From contig NZ_JACJRU010000003.1 of the NCBI RefSeq assembly GCF_014697425.1, positions 186,001 to 250,000 on the forward strand: a DNA stretch of 64,000 bases, in the 5' to 3' direction. Shown one piece after another: positions 1 through 9,430 of the stretch. This stretch comes from Nostoc sp. FACHB-110 (GTDB lineage: Bacteria; Cyanobacteriota; Cyanobacteriia; Cyanobacteriales; Nostocaceae). The notes under the pieces are model-generated. The model was not told the origin of the DNA, did no database searches, and was given only the letters and a program-made list of their open reading frames with translations. The first letter of the stretch is position 1. Each line of letters opens with the position of its first letter. Made by a program: the position numbers and the translations under genes.

Positions 1-690
1 GCGACGTGCGATCGCAAATCCTTCGGGATTACCTGTACAATCTATAGTAATATCAAAAGCTTTATCTTTAACTGCATCAACTAAACCCGTTTTAATTCCT
101 CTGGTGGCTAAGTTCGCCAGTTTTTCAGCATGACGACCTACAACCAACAACTCACAATTAGTTAACGCTAGTGTTTGTGCTACTAGTTGACCTAGTTTCC
201 CATCACCCACCACTAACACGCGGTCATCGGGACAAACAACCACTTGCTGTTGAATTTCCAAAGCTGCGGCTAGAGGTTCGGTAAAAGTTGCCACATCTGT
301 AGGCACATTATCCGGTACAGGATGGAGATTTTCTACGGGTAAACACAGATAATCTGCAAAAGCCCCGTGACGGTTGACAATACCCAAAACTGTGCGATTT
401 TCGCAATGAGTCGGTTGTCCTCGAAGACAGAAGCGACAATGACCACAGGCTGCGTTAATTTCGCCGACAACCCGTTGATTAATTAAGTTTTCTGGGCCTT
501 GTTCTACGATACCAACAAATTCGTGTCCCAAAATCCCAGTATAGGGATAGTAACCCCGCTGCAATTCCAGGTCAGTATTACAAATCCCTGCACGCAAAAC
601 ACGCACTAAAGCTTCGCCGAGTTGCGGTTGGGGAACTGGGATATCTGTGCGTAGTTGCAGTTGTTGATTTTCAAGCCAGATTCCTTTCAT
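1..690 (-). CDS. Zinc-dependent alcohol dehydrogenase, MDR family (3' end cut by window)
   Basis: Medium-chain NAD(P)-dependent dehydrogenase oxidising an alcohol or polyol; the substrate cannot be told. The frame is open from an ATG at 688-690 through base 1, giving 230 residues, so the C-terminus lies outside the window. Visible are the catalytic zinc ligands Cys37 and the GHE motif (His56, Glu57), and the four-cysteine structural zinc lobe CGHCRFC plus a further Cys in residues 90-105. A Rossmann segment follows (VLVVGDGKLGQLVAQ). The start MKGIWLENQQ is typical of cyanobacterial members annotated as threonine-dehydrogenase-like. No operon partner is visible; the next gene on the strand lies 81 bp upstream. 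Confidence 0.85.
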   Translation of the reverse strand, partial: MKGIWLENQQLQLRTDIPVPQPQLGEALVRVLRAGICNTDLELQRGYYPYTGILGHEFVGIVEQGPENLINQRVVGEINAACGHCRFCLRGQPTHCENRTVLGIVNRHGAFADYLCLPVENLHPVPDNVPTDVATFTEPLAAALEIQQQVVVCPDDRVLVVGDGKLGQLVAQTLALTNCELLVVGRHAEKLANLATRGIKTGLVDAVKDKAFDITIDCTGNPEGFAIARR

Positions 691-771
691 ACTATTTCAC
701 TGGTAGATACTGCACTCACAGGTCAACAGTACAATAATTTTTGCCAATAGCAAAGTCCTGAGTAGAATCTT

Positions 772-1365
772 TTAAAATTCAGCTAACTCTGTGTTTTTTA
801 GTTCAGAATTATCTTCAATTTTACTTAACCAAATTACCAAATCTTCTGAGTGAATTGCAATTTCACTTCCTAGGGTTTTTATATAAAGCAGTCCATCACT
901 AATAGTTAAATCCCTAATTGGATACCAAGAATTACGGTTTTGAATCAAAAGATATAAAGGAATATCACTTCTTAAAACATTCTTGCGATTTTTCCACCAA
1001 GCACGCCATAACAAAACAGATTGAGTACAGTGCATCTGATAACCTTGAGGCACTTCACAATGTTCATATCGATAGAAACCTCGATTGTCTATCTCTCCTT
1101 TGAGCAAGTAATTATACTCTGCTAATGCCTGATTTATTGTTTCCCAATGAGAGGACTTTCCTTGAACTAAAAACTCAGGAAATGTCCCATTTAATTGGGA
1201 TGTAGCAATTACACCTTGAGATTTAGCGGTGAGTTGGTTAGTTTTATATACAGTTTGTGCAGTCAAGGCAGAGTTTGATAACAAAATATCTTTATTGTGG
1301 ATAGTTTTATCGACAAACTCACGAATCAGCTCTAAATTGGACAACATAATATTGATATGCAGCAC
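772..1365 (-). CDS. Hypothetical protein, 197 aa
   Basis: Function unknown. It is a soluble protein with no signal peptide or membrane segment and a Trp-rich centre (LLWRAWWKNRKN) followed by a segment with alternating hydrophobic residues (YLLIQNRNSWYPIRDL) suggesting a beta-rich fold. The start shown gives MLHINIMLSNLEL; Met7 (1345-1347) is equally likely. Codon use and AT content resemble the neighbours. No known domain was recognised. A strong hairpin at 1475-1509 separates it from the IMPase-like gene upstream, so it probably has its own promoter. Confidence 0.6.
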   Translation of the reverse strand: MLHINIMLSNLELIREFVDKTIHNKDILLSNSALTAQTVYKTNQLTAKSQGVIATSQLNGTFPEFLVQGKSSHWETINQALAEYNYLLKGEIDNRGFYRYEHCEVPQGYQMHCTQSVLLWRAWWKNRKNVLRSDIPLYLLIQNRNSWYPIRDLTISDGLLYIKTLGSEIAIHSEDLVIWLSKIEDNSELKNTELAEF

Positions 1366-1474
1366 AAGGTTTGTAACTCAATAGCTTCACTAGGCTTTTA
1401 CCTCAATCAGGATCAGTACAAATCGATTTACACTAAAAATATTGTTACTTCAAATTTTCGTTAAATTAGAGCAT

Positions 1475-1509
1475 AAAAGCCTACACCCAAAAGATGGGTA
1501 TAGGCTTTT
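1475..1509. terminator. Stem-loop terminator
   Basis: AAAAGCCTA (1475-1483) pairs perfectly with TAGGCTTTT (1501-1509), and CCC/GGG extends the stem inward around an AAAAGAT loop. Read on the minus strand it lies 23 bp past the stop of the IMPase-like gene and ends in a T run, as expected of an intrinsic terminator. Confidence 0.7.
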
Positions 1510-1531
1510 GAAATAAGTTGTGTGAGCGATA

Positions 1532-2338
1532 TTAAATTTTCAATTCTTTAAGAAATGGTGCAAACACACTCGCCAAGTCTGAACGGCTGAGAACTAGGGT
1601 AGGATAAGAGCGATCGCTATAATCTTCTGCTGCAATCAATGGAAATGGCTCAGATTTAAGAGAATTCCAACTCCCACCAGCCGCTTGCACAATTACCCAA
1701 GCGCCGGCTAAGTCCCAAACTTTTGGTGTCGCTTCAATTCCACCCAAAACTGCGCCAGTTGCAACGGTGAGAAAGTTATAACTCGCCACACCCAACATCC
1801 GAATTTTGCAGGGAAATTTTGGTTGAATAACGCCTGTACTGCGGGAACAAAGGTTAAAAAAGTGATGACTGCTGGGAGCATCTGCACTGGTATGTATGGG
1901 ATGATTGTTGAGGAATGCGCCAGTGGGTGTTGCTAACCCAGATGTACCTTGCCAAAAGCCGTGAAAAGTTTGTCCTAATGGCGGTACATGGATATATCCA
2001 AAAACAGGCGTACCTTGATAAAGCAAAGCCAGAGAAATCGACCAAATTGGAATACCACGGGTAAAATTCGTTGTCCCATCCAAAGGGTCAATTACCCAAC
2101 ACCATTCTGTCCCCGGAAAGGTCTTGTCAGATTCTTCGCTGAGAATACCATAACCAGCAAAATTAGCGGCGATCGCATCCCGAATTTCTTGATCTGCCCA
2201 TTTATCGGCGCGTGTTACCAAACTACCATCAGCTTTTTGTAAAGCCTGCACCTGTCCAAAATCTTGCATCAGTTGTTTGCCCACCCTGGTAGTTGTAGTC
2301 TGGGCAAAATCAAGCACCGTTAACCAAAAATCATTCAT
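1532..2338 (-). CDS. Inositol monophosphatase family protein
   Basis: Mg2+-dependent phosphomonoesterase of the IMPase/FBPase-like superfamily, 268 aa, the normal family length. The metal-binding motifs are intact: GILSEESD with the first carboxylate, WVIDPLDGTTNF (the DPxDGT signature) and the C-terminal WDLAGAWVIVQAAGG. The substrate could be inositol phosphate, histidinol phosphate or a sugar phosphate; motifs alone do not separate these. It is monocistronic, preceded by a heptamer repeat tract at 2376-2404 and followed by a terminator. Confidence 0.88.
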   Translation of the reverse strand: MNDFWLTVLDFAQTTTTRVGKQLMQDFGQVQALQKADGSLVTRADKWADQEIRDAIAANFAGYGILSEESDKTFPGTEWCWVIDPLDGTTNFTRGIPIWSISLALLYQGTPVFGYIHVPPLGQTFHGFWQGTSGLATPTGAFLNNHPIHTSADAPSSHHFFNLCSRSTGVIQPKFPCKIRMLGVASYNFLTVATGAVLGGIEATPKVWDLAGAWVIVQAAGGSWNSLKSEPFPLIAAEDYSDRSYPTLVLSRSDLASVFAPFLKELKI

Positions 2339-2375
2339 TTGAATATGTGGGAATGGGGAGTAGTGATAATCATTT

Positions 2376-2404
2376 CACACTTCAGACTTCACACTTCAGA
2401 CTTT
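2376..2404. repeat. Heptamer short tandem repeat
   Basis: Consecutive 7-base units of the form CACTTCA and GACTTCA, about four copies, lie between the IMPase-like gene and the PucC-family gene. The same units occur at 17343-17400 and near 28600, so this is a dispersed repeat of the cyanobacterial STRR type. Confidence 0.7.
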
Positions 2405-2408
2405 AAAA

Positions 2409-3842
2409 TTAGTCTAGATCGCTTTCTAAGACAGATGCGATCGCTTGTTTGGTACTTGTTTGAAATTCTGTAATGTTGACGCGGTTGAGGAACCCAATTG
2501 AAAGTACCATTCCCACTGCTTCTAAGACAAATACCAGCCCATAAGCTAATTCCAAACTGGGTAAAGTTCTGCGACCAATATCCAAAAGTGTACCGCCGAT
2601 TACAACCGCTAAACCTCTAGAAAGAGACTGCGCCAGTCCCCACGCACCAATAAACGTCCCGGCGGCTTCGGCTGCGGTTAAATCCAACATCAAGCTAATT
2701 GCTGCTGTAGTTAAGAAACCAGTCGCTAAACCAAACAACACCAACCCAAATTTTAAGAAAGCTACATTGGCGGTAAATCCCGAAATTCCCAATAATGCGG
2801 CACATAAAGCCACCAACATACAACCTAACCTGGCGCTGCGGCGTTTACCCAAACGTGGCACAATCAAAAATCCAGCCACAGCGTAGGCAACTAGCAAACC
2901 CATACCATAATAAATATTTAATTTGGTGCTTTCCGCTAAGGGCATTTTAAACACCTGACCCGCATAAGGTTCTAAAATTGGGTCTTGCATAAACAAGCAC
3001 AGCGTCATCACCACCAAAAAGGTGAAAAACAAACCTGTTTGGGGACTGGCGGTTAAGATTTTCCACGCTGCATTTAGGGTAATGCTGTCTTCGCGGTTGA
3101 CTAATGTGGAACGGCTGGAATATTGGGAGTATTTTTTTTCAACACCGAATGTGGCTGCGATCGCCAGTCCAAACACAATAGCTGGGACAATGATAAATAA
3201 TTGGTTGATTGATGCCTGCAATGTTTCTACACTGGCTTCTGGTGTTAATTGTTTGAGCAAGCTAGAACTAATAATTGCACCGACAATGATTCCCACCATC
3301 AGCATTGACCAAACCACACCCACGACTTTAGACCGGTTATCTTCTTCCGACACATCCACCAACAAAGCCGCGAAAGCCGTACCACTAGCGCAAATTGCCA
3401 AACCGTAAATTGCAAAAACTAAAGATAGCAGTGCAGTCCAGCCGATAGTGTCAGTTGTCCAAGTCCAGCTACTAGAAATACTCGCAGCATTATTTAACTG
3501 CCACATTACTTGTACCGCGAAAAAAGCAGCGATCGCAAATATCGCCGCCCCCACCCATACATAAGCTGTCCGGTGATAACCCCACAACGGTTTCGCATCC
3601 GATATCTGACCAAACCAAATCCGCGAAGGCGACACAAACGCAGGTAAAGCCAGCACCAACGCCACCAACGTCGCCGGAATCGCTATTTCTTGAATCATCA
3701 CCCTGTTGAGTACTCCCAGAGTCAAAATCGACATCATACTCAACCCCATTTGAAACAAGCCAAGCCGAAACATAGTCGGTAAATTGACCCTTGGCGCAAC
3801 TGGGTATTTTGTTTCACTATCAAACACTTCACCGCTTGCCAT
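2409..3842 (-). CDS. PucC/LhaA (BCD) family MFS transporter
   Basis: Integral membrane protein of 477 aa with about twelve hydrophobic helices. The N-terminal stretch (VNLPTMFRLGLFQMGLSMMS, then RIWFGQISDAKPLWGYHRTA) matches my memory of the bacteriochlorophyll delivery family PucC/LhaA, a branch of the major facilitator superfamily. Purple-bacterial members help assemble light-harvesting complexes; cyanobacterial homologues are thought to handle chlorophyll or help insert Hli or light-harvesting proteins. It is divergent from the sigma-fusion gene across a 226-bp spacer. The PucC family is fairly certain; the cargo is inference. Confidence 0.85.
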   Translation of the reverse strand: MASGEVFDSETKYPVAPRVNLPTMFRLGLFQMGLSMMSILTLGVLNRVMIQEIAIPATLVALVLALPAFVSPSRIWFGQISDAKPLWGYHRTAYVWVGAAIFAIAAFFAVQVMWQLNNAASISSSWTWTTDTIGWTALLSLVFAIYGLAICASGTAFAALLVDVSEEDNRSKVVGVVWSMLMVGIIVGAIISSSLLKQLTPEASVETLQASINQLFIIVPAIVFGLAIAATFGVEKKYSQYSSRSTLVNREDSITLNAAWKILTASPQTGLFFTFLVVMTLCLFMQDPILEPYAGQVFKMPLAESTKLNIYYGMGLLVAYAVAGFLIVPRLGKRRSARLGCMLVALCAALLGISGFTANVAFLKFGLVLFGLATGFLTTAAISLMLDLTAAEAAGTFIGAWGLAQSLSRGLAVVIGGTLLDIGRRTLPSLELAYGLVFVLEAVGMVLSIGFLNRVNITEFQTSTKQAIASVLESDLD

Positions 3843-4068
3843 AGCTGTTTTTTCTGATGGTTTATCAAAATAGTCTCTCTTTAATTAAAGATAAACTGTT
3901 CGATAAAACTTATATTCCCAATTCTTAAAAAATTTTTGGCTTAGTAAGCTAAATAACACATTCAGTTCGGGGAATACTAAAAATAGTGGTTTCTCGTTAA
4001 AACATTTTGTGTAGATGATATCGCTAAAATAGTTAATCTTAATAATAATTCGTTCAATTATATATTTT

Positions 4069-6987
4069 ATGAAATTCCATCCCGATGATATTTTTGATGC
4101 TTACCAAGCTGAAAAAGCCGTTTGGCAAAAGTTAAAATCTGCTTTCATTGATGAGCAGGGTGAAGCATTCCATTGTTATCAATTATTTGACAAATATGGA
4201 AATCTTCAGCGCGAAATTGATATTCTTATTGTTCATCGTCAGTTAGGATTATGGGTAATTGAATGCAAGGGATGTTATATCAACAATATACAAACTATTA
4301 ATGGTGCTGAATGGAAAATGAAAGACTGGTATGAGGATTGGATCAAACCAGTTAACCAAGCACAAGCTCAAATGTTTGCGCTTAAAAATCATTTGCAGAA
4401 ACGGCTAGATTTTTGCAATTCATTATACTTCAATTTTAGAGTTGCTCTGCCCTTTATTAGTCACGAACAGTGGCAAAATAAAGGATTTGCTAATTTTCCC
4501 AATACTCAGGGTGTTGTACTAATTACAGAAGATTTTAAACCTTATACTTTAAAGCATAAATTTACTCAGAGTGTTAAAAGTAGGCAAATAAATTTAAATG
4601 ATGAACAATGGCAATCATTAATGCGTGTTTTTGGTATCACCAATCAAACACCTGTGGACAAAGTATCATTTTCAATATCTAAAGAGAGATATATAGAAAA
4701 GGAAAAAACGCAAAAAACAGATGACTCAGAAAATCGTAGTCCTGCCTGTAAAATAATTAAGTTGCCTCGTCAGAACTTTCCCGATAATAACTTTCCTATT
4801 ATTTGTGTCCACCAAAATTATGCTAACAACTTACTCGAAAGCATTTTTCAGCCTGACCTAGAAATAATAAATCAACCTGACTTTGAGGAGTTAGAAGACC
4901 TCTTAATTGAAGAAGAGGATGACTTGCTTCTTGTTGATGATGGCGAAATGGAGGAATTTTTAGAGCCTCAGTCTGATGAGGACGACGCAAAGTCTGGAAA
5001 AGCCGCTAAATCGCGTCGTCGCACACAAAGCAAGAAAAAGCATTACACCGAAGATTCAATTCGTCTTTACTTGCAAGAAATAGGGCGAATTCGTTTGTTG
5101 CGGGCAGACGAAGAAATCGAATTAGCGCGGAAAATTGCAGATTTACTGGAATTAGAAAGAGTCAGAGAAAGACTTTCAGAACAGTTAGATCGTGATCCCC
5201 GTGATAGCGAATGGGCAGAAGCAGTACAGTTACCGTTACCCGCTTTTCGCTATCGTCTGCACATTGCCCGGAGAGCAAAAGATAAAATGGTGCAGTCGAA
5301 CCTCCGGCTTGTGGTTTCGATTGCCAAGAAATACATGAATCGTGGTTTGTCATTCCAAGACTTAATTCAAGAAGGTAGCCTTGGTTTGATTCGTGCTGCG
5401 GAAAAATTCGACCACGAAAAAGGTTATAAATTCTCCACCTACGCTACATGGTGGATTCGTCAGGCAATTACACACGGGATAGCAGATCAGTCTCGTACTA
5501 TCCGCCTACCAGTTCACCTTTACGAAACTATATCCCGGATTAAGAAAACCACCAAGCTACTTTCTCAAGAAATGGGTCGCAAACCCACTGAGGAAGAAAT
5601 CGCTACTCGGATGGAAATGACAGTTCAGATGCTTTGGTTTATTGCTAAATCTGCACAGCTACCAATCTCATTAGAAACGCCTATTGGTAGAGAAGAAGAT
5701 TCTCGACTGGGCGATTTTATTGAATCTGATGGCGAAACCCCAGAAGATCAAGTTTCTAAAAATTTGCTCCGCGAAGATTTAGAAACAGTCCTCGATAGTC
5801 TCAGCCCGCGCGAACGTGATGTTATCAGAATGCGCTACGGCTTGGATGATGGACGGATGAAAACCCTTGAAGAAGTTGGTCACATCTTCAACGCCACCCG
5901 CGAACGTATCCGCCAAGTTGAAGCGAAAACACTCCGTAAGTTACGCCACCCTAACCGTAATAGCATTCTCAAAGGGTATATTTACAGTTGCCAACTGCAT
6001 GACTCGCAAAAGAGGAGATGTGTAGAGCAATCGAAAGCAAACTACAGTTCTACCCAAAAGATAATAAACGCTACTGATTACGTTCAAAAAGGGATGAAAT
6101 GTCATCACCATCAGGATTTTTTGGGAGCGATTGAAAATTTTAGCCAAGCACTGAAATTTGAACCCACTAATTCCCAGCTATACTATCGCAGAGGGCTATC
6201 CAAAACTGAAGGAGAATTTCACAAAGGAGCGATTGAAGATTTTTCTCAAGCTATTAATCTAAACCCTCAATATATAGATGCTTACTACCAAAGAGGTCAT
6301 CTTTACTACAGTTTAGGTGATAATCTAAAAGCAATTGAAGATTACAGCGAAATACTATTTCTTAAGCCCAATGAAGCCTTAGCTTACTTCTACCGTGGTT
6401 TTGTCCGTAGTAATCTTGGAGAAATGCAAGAAGCTATTGGTAATTACAACCAAGCATTGAAAATTCACCCTAGCTTTGCCGAAGCTTATTTTCATAGAGG
6501 TATTGCCTTTTTTTATTTAAAAGACTTACATAGAGCAATTGAGGATTACAATTATACTTTACGGATCTATCCTGACATTGCTGAAGCTTACAGTCGGCGG
6601 GGATTTGCACATTATTCTCTGGGAAATTACCAAGCAGCACTTGAAGATTACTCGCAAGCATTAAAAATTAATTCTGAAAATGCTATAACGTACTACTATC
6701 GTGGACTGGTGTATGAAACCCTCAGCGACTCTGTGAAAGCACTTGAGGACTATAACCAAGTTTTGGAGATTAATCCTGAGCTTACCGAAACATATTATAA
6801 ACGAGGCAGTATTCATTACAATCTAGGAAACTATCAACAAGCACTTGAAGATTTAAATAAATTACTGCGTATAAATCCTAATAATTCTCAAGCTTATAAC
6901 AAACGAAGTAGTATTCGCTCTGCCCTGAAAGATTACCAAGGCGCAATGGAAGACTTACAAAAAGCTTCAAAACTTAACCATATTTAG
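4069..6987 (+). CDS. NERD nuclease domain - SigA-like sigma factor - TPR fusion protein
   Basis: A 972-residue three-part fusion in one uninterrupted frame. Residues about 10-130 form a NERD domain with a PD-(D/E)XK-type site (Glu15, Asp51, Glu65-x-Lys67). Residues about 253-640 match group 1 sigma-70 (SigA/RpoD), from the acidic N-terminal part through regions 1.2 (from about 325), 2 (405-475), 3 and 4.2 ([11 protein letters not shown], 610-620). Residues 668-972 are nine consecutive 34-residue TPRs. The sigma part is very close to my memory of Nostoc SigA, including the [20 protein letters not shown] linker. A clear change is ITHGIADQ where SigA has ITRAIADQ (His469). SigA-like text starts near the normal SigA N-terminus, so a complete sigA copy seems to have been captured. 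NERD domains usually precede UvrD-like helicases. Role inferred: an RNA-polymerase sigma subunit with sensing or targeting modules. The ATG at 4069 is the only plausible start. Confidence 0.85.
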   Translation: MKFHPDDIFDAYQAEKAVWQKLKSAFIDEQGEAFHCYQLFDKYGNLQREIDILIVHRQLGLWVIECKGCYINNIQTINGAEWKMKDWYEDWIKPVNQAQAQMFALKNHLQKRLDFCNSLYFNFRVALPFISHEQWQNKGFANFPNTQGVVLITEDFKPYTLKHKFTQSVKSRQINLNDEQWQSLMRVFGITNQTPVDKVSFSISKERYIEKEKTQKTDDSENRSPACKIIKLPRQNFPDNNFPIICVHQNYANNLLESIFQPDLEIINQPDFEELEDLLIEEEDDLLLVDDGEMEEFLEPQSDEDDAKSGKAAKSRRRTQSKKKHYTEDSIRLYLQEIGRIRLLRADEEIELARKIADLLELERVRERLSEQLDRDPRDSEWAEAVQLPLPAFRYRLHIARRAKDKMVQSNLRLVVSIAKKYMNRGLSFQDLIQEGSLGLIRAAEKFDHEKGYKFSTYATWWIRQAITHGIADQSRTIRLPVHLYETISRIKKTTKLLSQEMGRKPTEEEIATRMEMTVQMLWFIAKSAQLPISLETPIGREEDSRLGDFIESDGETPEDQVSKNLLREDLETVLDSLSPRERDVIRMRYGLDDGRMKTLEEVGHIFNATRERIRQVEAKTLRKLRHPNRNSILKGYIYSCQLHDSQKRRCVEQSKANYSSTQKIINATDYVQKGMKCHHHQDFLGAIENFSQALKFEPTNSQLYYRRGLSKTEGEFHKGAIEDFSQAINLNPQYIDAYYQRGHLYYSLGDNLKAIEDYSEILFLKPNEALAYFYRGFVRSNLGEMQEAIGNYNQALKIHPSFAEAYFHRGIAFFYLKDLHRAIEDYNYTLRIYPDIAEAYSRRGFAHYSLGNYQAALEDYSQALKINSENAITYYYRGLVYETLSDSVKALEDYNQVLEINPELTETYYKRGSIHYNLGNYQQALEDLNKLLRINPNNSQAYNKRSSIRSALKDYQGAMEDLQKASKLNHI

Positions 6988-7024
6988 TGGTAAGTCACAA
7001 CAAAGCTATTCTTCAGTCACCAAA

Positions 7025-7141
7025 ATGAGTGAGATAAATTATCAGCAATGAACTGAAGCAGAATTACAGGAATATATAAAGCATCATCCCAAAGCTTAAG
7101 CCTATCACATAGCATTGACCAACGCTACACTAAAAAAGTAG
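7025..7141 (+). pseudogene. Possible relic of a small DUF6887-like gene
   Basis: From the ATG at 7025 the frame reads MSEINYQQ, stop, TEAELQEYIKHHPKA, stop, AYHIALTNATLKK, stop. The core (TEAELQEYIKHHP) resembles the short cyanobacterial DUF6887 proteins, which begin with a helix containing a LTxxELRxYxxxHR pattern. Two in-frame stops make it non-functional. Its end overlaps the left copy of the 51-bp direct repeat. The family match is from memory and the segment is short. Confidence 0.35.
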
Positions 7142-7171
7142 AGAAATGTAAATGTATAGATATTGCGATCG
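7121..7171. repeat. 51-bp direct repeat, left copy
   Basis: This segment (beginning AACGCTACACTAAAAAAGTA, ending GATATTGCGATCG) recurs in the same orientation at 10496-10546 with a single G/A difference. The two copies bracket the methyltransferase-endonuclease gene and the toxin-antitoxin pair, 3375 bp apart. Confidence 0.9.
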
Positions 7172-7296
7172 CGCTCCGGCTATGACAATCAAACATAAAT
7201 TTTTTGGTATGCGGTAGTTGCAATCAAGCGATCGCCTGGGGTTGATGTGGTAATCAGAAGGCTTAAAATAGCAATATATCCGTGCAGTGGATTTTC

Positions 7297-7396
7297 TGTT
7301 AGTCCGCGTGGTGCGCCAAGCGCAGCGCAAGCGCGATAGGCTGACTTTGTTTTTATAGCCGCGAATTCCATTCGTCGGGGCTAGTGCATGATGTGT
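7297..7396 (-). repeat. MITE-like palindromic repeat, partial copy
   Basis: Bases from GACTTTGTTTTTATAGCCGC through GATGTGTGT match, in reverse complement, the left half of the complete element at 57825-57986 (same GCGAATGGAATTCGCGGC core). The other half is degenerate (GTCCGCGTGGTGCGCC then AGCGCAGCGCAAGCGC), so this looks like a decayed copy between the left direct repeat and the methyltransferase gene. Confidence 0.65.
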
Positions 7397-7485
7397 GTAT
7401 ACATCTTGTGAGGTAGTATAAAGTGCTGCATACTTATCTTTAGTATATTTTGGTCAAACAAGATTTCATTTTAATAGGTTCGGCA

Positions 7486-9291
7486 ATGGCAGAAGCAGCA
7501 CTAGATATTACCTTGGCATCTGAAGAAATTCTGATTCAGGAGTTAGGGTTAGTAGATCAGAATAACCCACAATCCTGGAAAAACAAGCTGATTCTTGGTG
7601 ATTGTTTAGAAGTACTCCAAAAGCTTCCTTCTGCAAGCGTTGATTTAATTATCACCTCGCCTCCCTACGCTGATAGTCGGAAAAAAACCTATGGAGGAAT
7701 TTCTCCCGATGAATATACAAATTGGTTTCTCACAAGAGCTTTAGAACTAAAAAGAGTCCTCGAACCAGAAGGTTCCTTCATTCTTAATATTAAAGAAAAA
7801 GTTGTTGATGGTCAAAGACATTCATACGTGTTGAATTTAATTTTAGGAATGCAGCAGCAAGGATGGTTATGGACTGAAGAATATATATGGCATAAAAAAA
7901 ATAGTTATCCTGGCAAATGGTCTAATCGTTTTCGAGATTCTTGGGAGCGTTGTTTACACTTTAACAAGCAAAAGAAATTCAAGATGTATCAGGAATCTGT
8001 CATGGTTCCTATGGGAGATTGGGCAAAGTCCCGGCTCAAGAATTTGAGCGAGACAGATAAAAGACGCGATAATTCTAAAGTTGACAGTGGATTTGGTAAA
8101 AATATTTCTAATTGGGTAGAAAGGAAAATGGCCTATCCAACAAATGTTTTACATTTAGCAACTGAATGTGGAAATAAAAATCATAGTGCAGCTTTTCCTA
8201 AAACTCTCCCATCATGGTTTATCAAGCTATTCACTGATGTAGATGATGTAGTACTCGACCCCTTTGCAGGTTCAGGAACATCTTGCGTAGCTGCTAAAGA
8301 GCTAGGCAGAAATTATGTAGGAATTGAAATTAAAAGAGAATATTGTGAATTAGCAGAACTGAATATTAAAACGGCAGTTTCTCATACTCAAATTTTAAAT
8401 AACAGTAATCAAAATCATGAGGAATTAAATGTGGCTGGCTCAAACTCTGAAATTTATCATGATTATTTGATTCGATACGTTCTTACACCTTTCTATGACA
8501 AAAGATTTGAGAAGTTGAGCAAATTAAGGCTCAAAGATGTTCTGAAACGTAAAAACCCTTATTTATTCAAGGCGAAAAATATTGAACGCGCCCAAGATTT
8601 TGTTGATAGTATAATTACTGCATTCCTTTCTTCACAGGAAGAAACCATCTTTGGCAATTTGTTAGAAGGCTTTGCAATACATATAGCTGAAACTTTGTAC
8701 GGTGGTTTTAAGTCAAAGCTCAACAGTATCGATCTAGAGTTTAGCAGGGATGAAAATTATTATATTGTAGGAATTAAATCTGGTACTAATTGGGGTAATT
8801 CTGACCAAATTAGTAAGATGAAAGACAATTTTAAAAAAGCCAGACAGTTTTTAATCAAACAAGGTGTTACAAGCAATATCATTGCGGTTAATGGTTGTAT
8901 GTATGGCAAAGATAGTAATCCTTTAAAGAAAGATGTAGATACTGATAAAACATATTTTAAATATGCAGGGCAAGAATTTTGGGAATTTATCTCAGAAAAT
9001 CCCAACCTTTATCAAGAGATGATTGTGCCTATCGGAGAAGAGGCAAAGAAAAAGGATGAACTTTTTAAGTCTACTCTGGATGCAAAAGTTAATGAGATGA
9101 CTTTTGAATTTATGCAGTATTTTACTAGTAACGGTCGTATTGATTGGATTAAGCTGGTGGATTATGTCTCTAAAAAAGGAGATGTTAAATTAGAACCCAT
9201 ATCTCAACAGTTGACATTGGAACTAGAAGCAAGAGATTCAGATTTAGAAGAACCTCTAGATTTAGCCGATGCGCTGGATTTTGAAGAGTAG
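7486..9291 (+). CDS. DNA methyltransferase - type II restriction endonuclease fusion
   Basis: A self-contained restriction-modification polypeptide of 601 aa. Numbering is from the ATG at 7486; a TTG at 7450 would add 12 residues. Residues about 35-300 form a class-beta amino-methyltransferase with motif IV (TSPPYAD, Ser58) before motif I (DPFAGSGTSC, Asp258) and GRNYVGIEI. The SPPY form favours N4-cytosine methylation, although N6-adenine is possible. Residues about 320-590 resemble the EcoO109I/PmeII endonuclease group, seen in YYIVGIKSGTNWGNSDQISK (Lys431) and the later AVNGCMYG. The usual acidic residue two before the catalytic lysine is Gly here, which I believe is tolerated in that group. 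The C-terminus is acidic. No separate specificity gene is near, so target choice must be internal. It sits inside the 51-bp direct repeats, upstream of a toxin-antitoxin pair, which suggests a mobile cassette. Confidence 0.8.
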   Translation: MAEAALDITLASEEILIQELGLVDQNNPQSWKNKLILGDCLEVLQKLPSASVDLIITSPPYADSRKKTYGGISPDEYTNWFLTRALELKRVLEPEGSFILNIKEKVVDGQRHSYVLNLILGMQQQGWLWTEEYIWHKKNSYPGKWSNRFRDSWERCLHFNKQKKFKMYQESVMVPMGDWAKSRLKNLSETDKRRDNSKVDSGFGKNISNWVERKMAYPTNVLHLATECGNKNHSAAFPKTLPSWFIKLFTDVDDVVLDPFAGSGTSCVAAKELGRNYVGIEIKREYCELAELNIKTAVSHTQILNNSNQNHEELNVAGSNSEIYHDYLIRYVLTPFYDKRFEKLSKLRLKDVLKRKNPYLFKAKNIERAQDFVDSIITAFLSSQEETIFGNLLEGFAIHIAETLYGGFKSKLNSIDLEFSRDENYYIVGIKSGTNWGNSDQISKMKDNFKKARQFLIKQGVTSNIIAVNGCMYGKDSNPLKKDVDTDKTYFKYAGQEFWEFISENPNLYQEMIVPIGEEAKKKDELFKSTLDAKVNEMTFEFMQYFTSNGRIDWIKLVDYVSKKGDVKLEPISQQLTLELEARDSDLEEPLDLADALDFEE

Positions 9292-9430
9292 AACGGTTAT
9301 AAGCTGAATAAGAAAAGTCTATTATAGTAGAGAGCGATCGCAGTAACTATCATCTCCAGAAACACAGATTGAGTTAAACTAGTCTTTGTAGAAGAATAAG
9401 TTATTTTTCAATATTCCTCTATGCAAATAT

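Noticed and set aside
7189..7371. Frames on the minus strand between the relic and the methyltransferase
   Set aside because: They translate palindromic repeat DNA and HIP1 sites, with no family signal.
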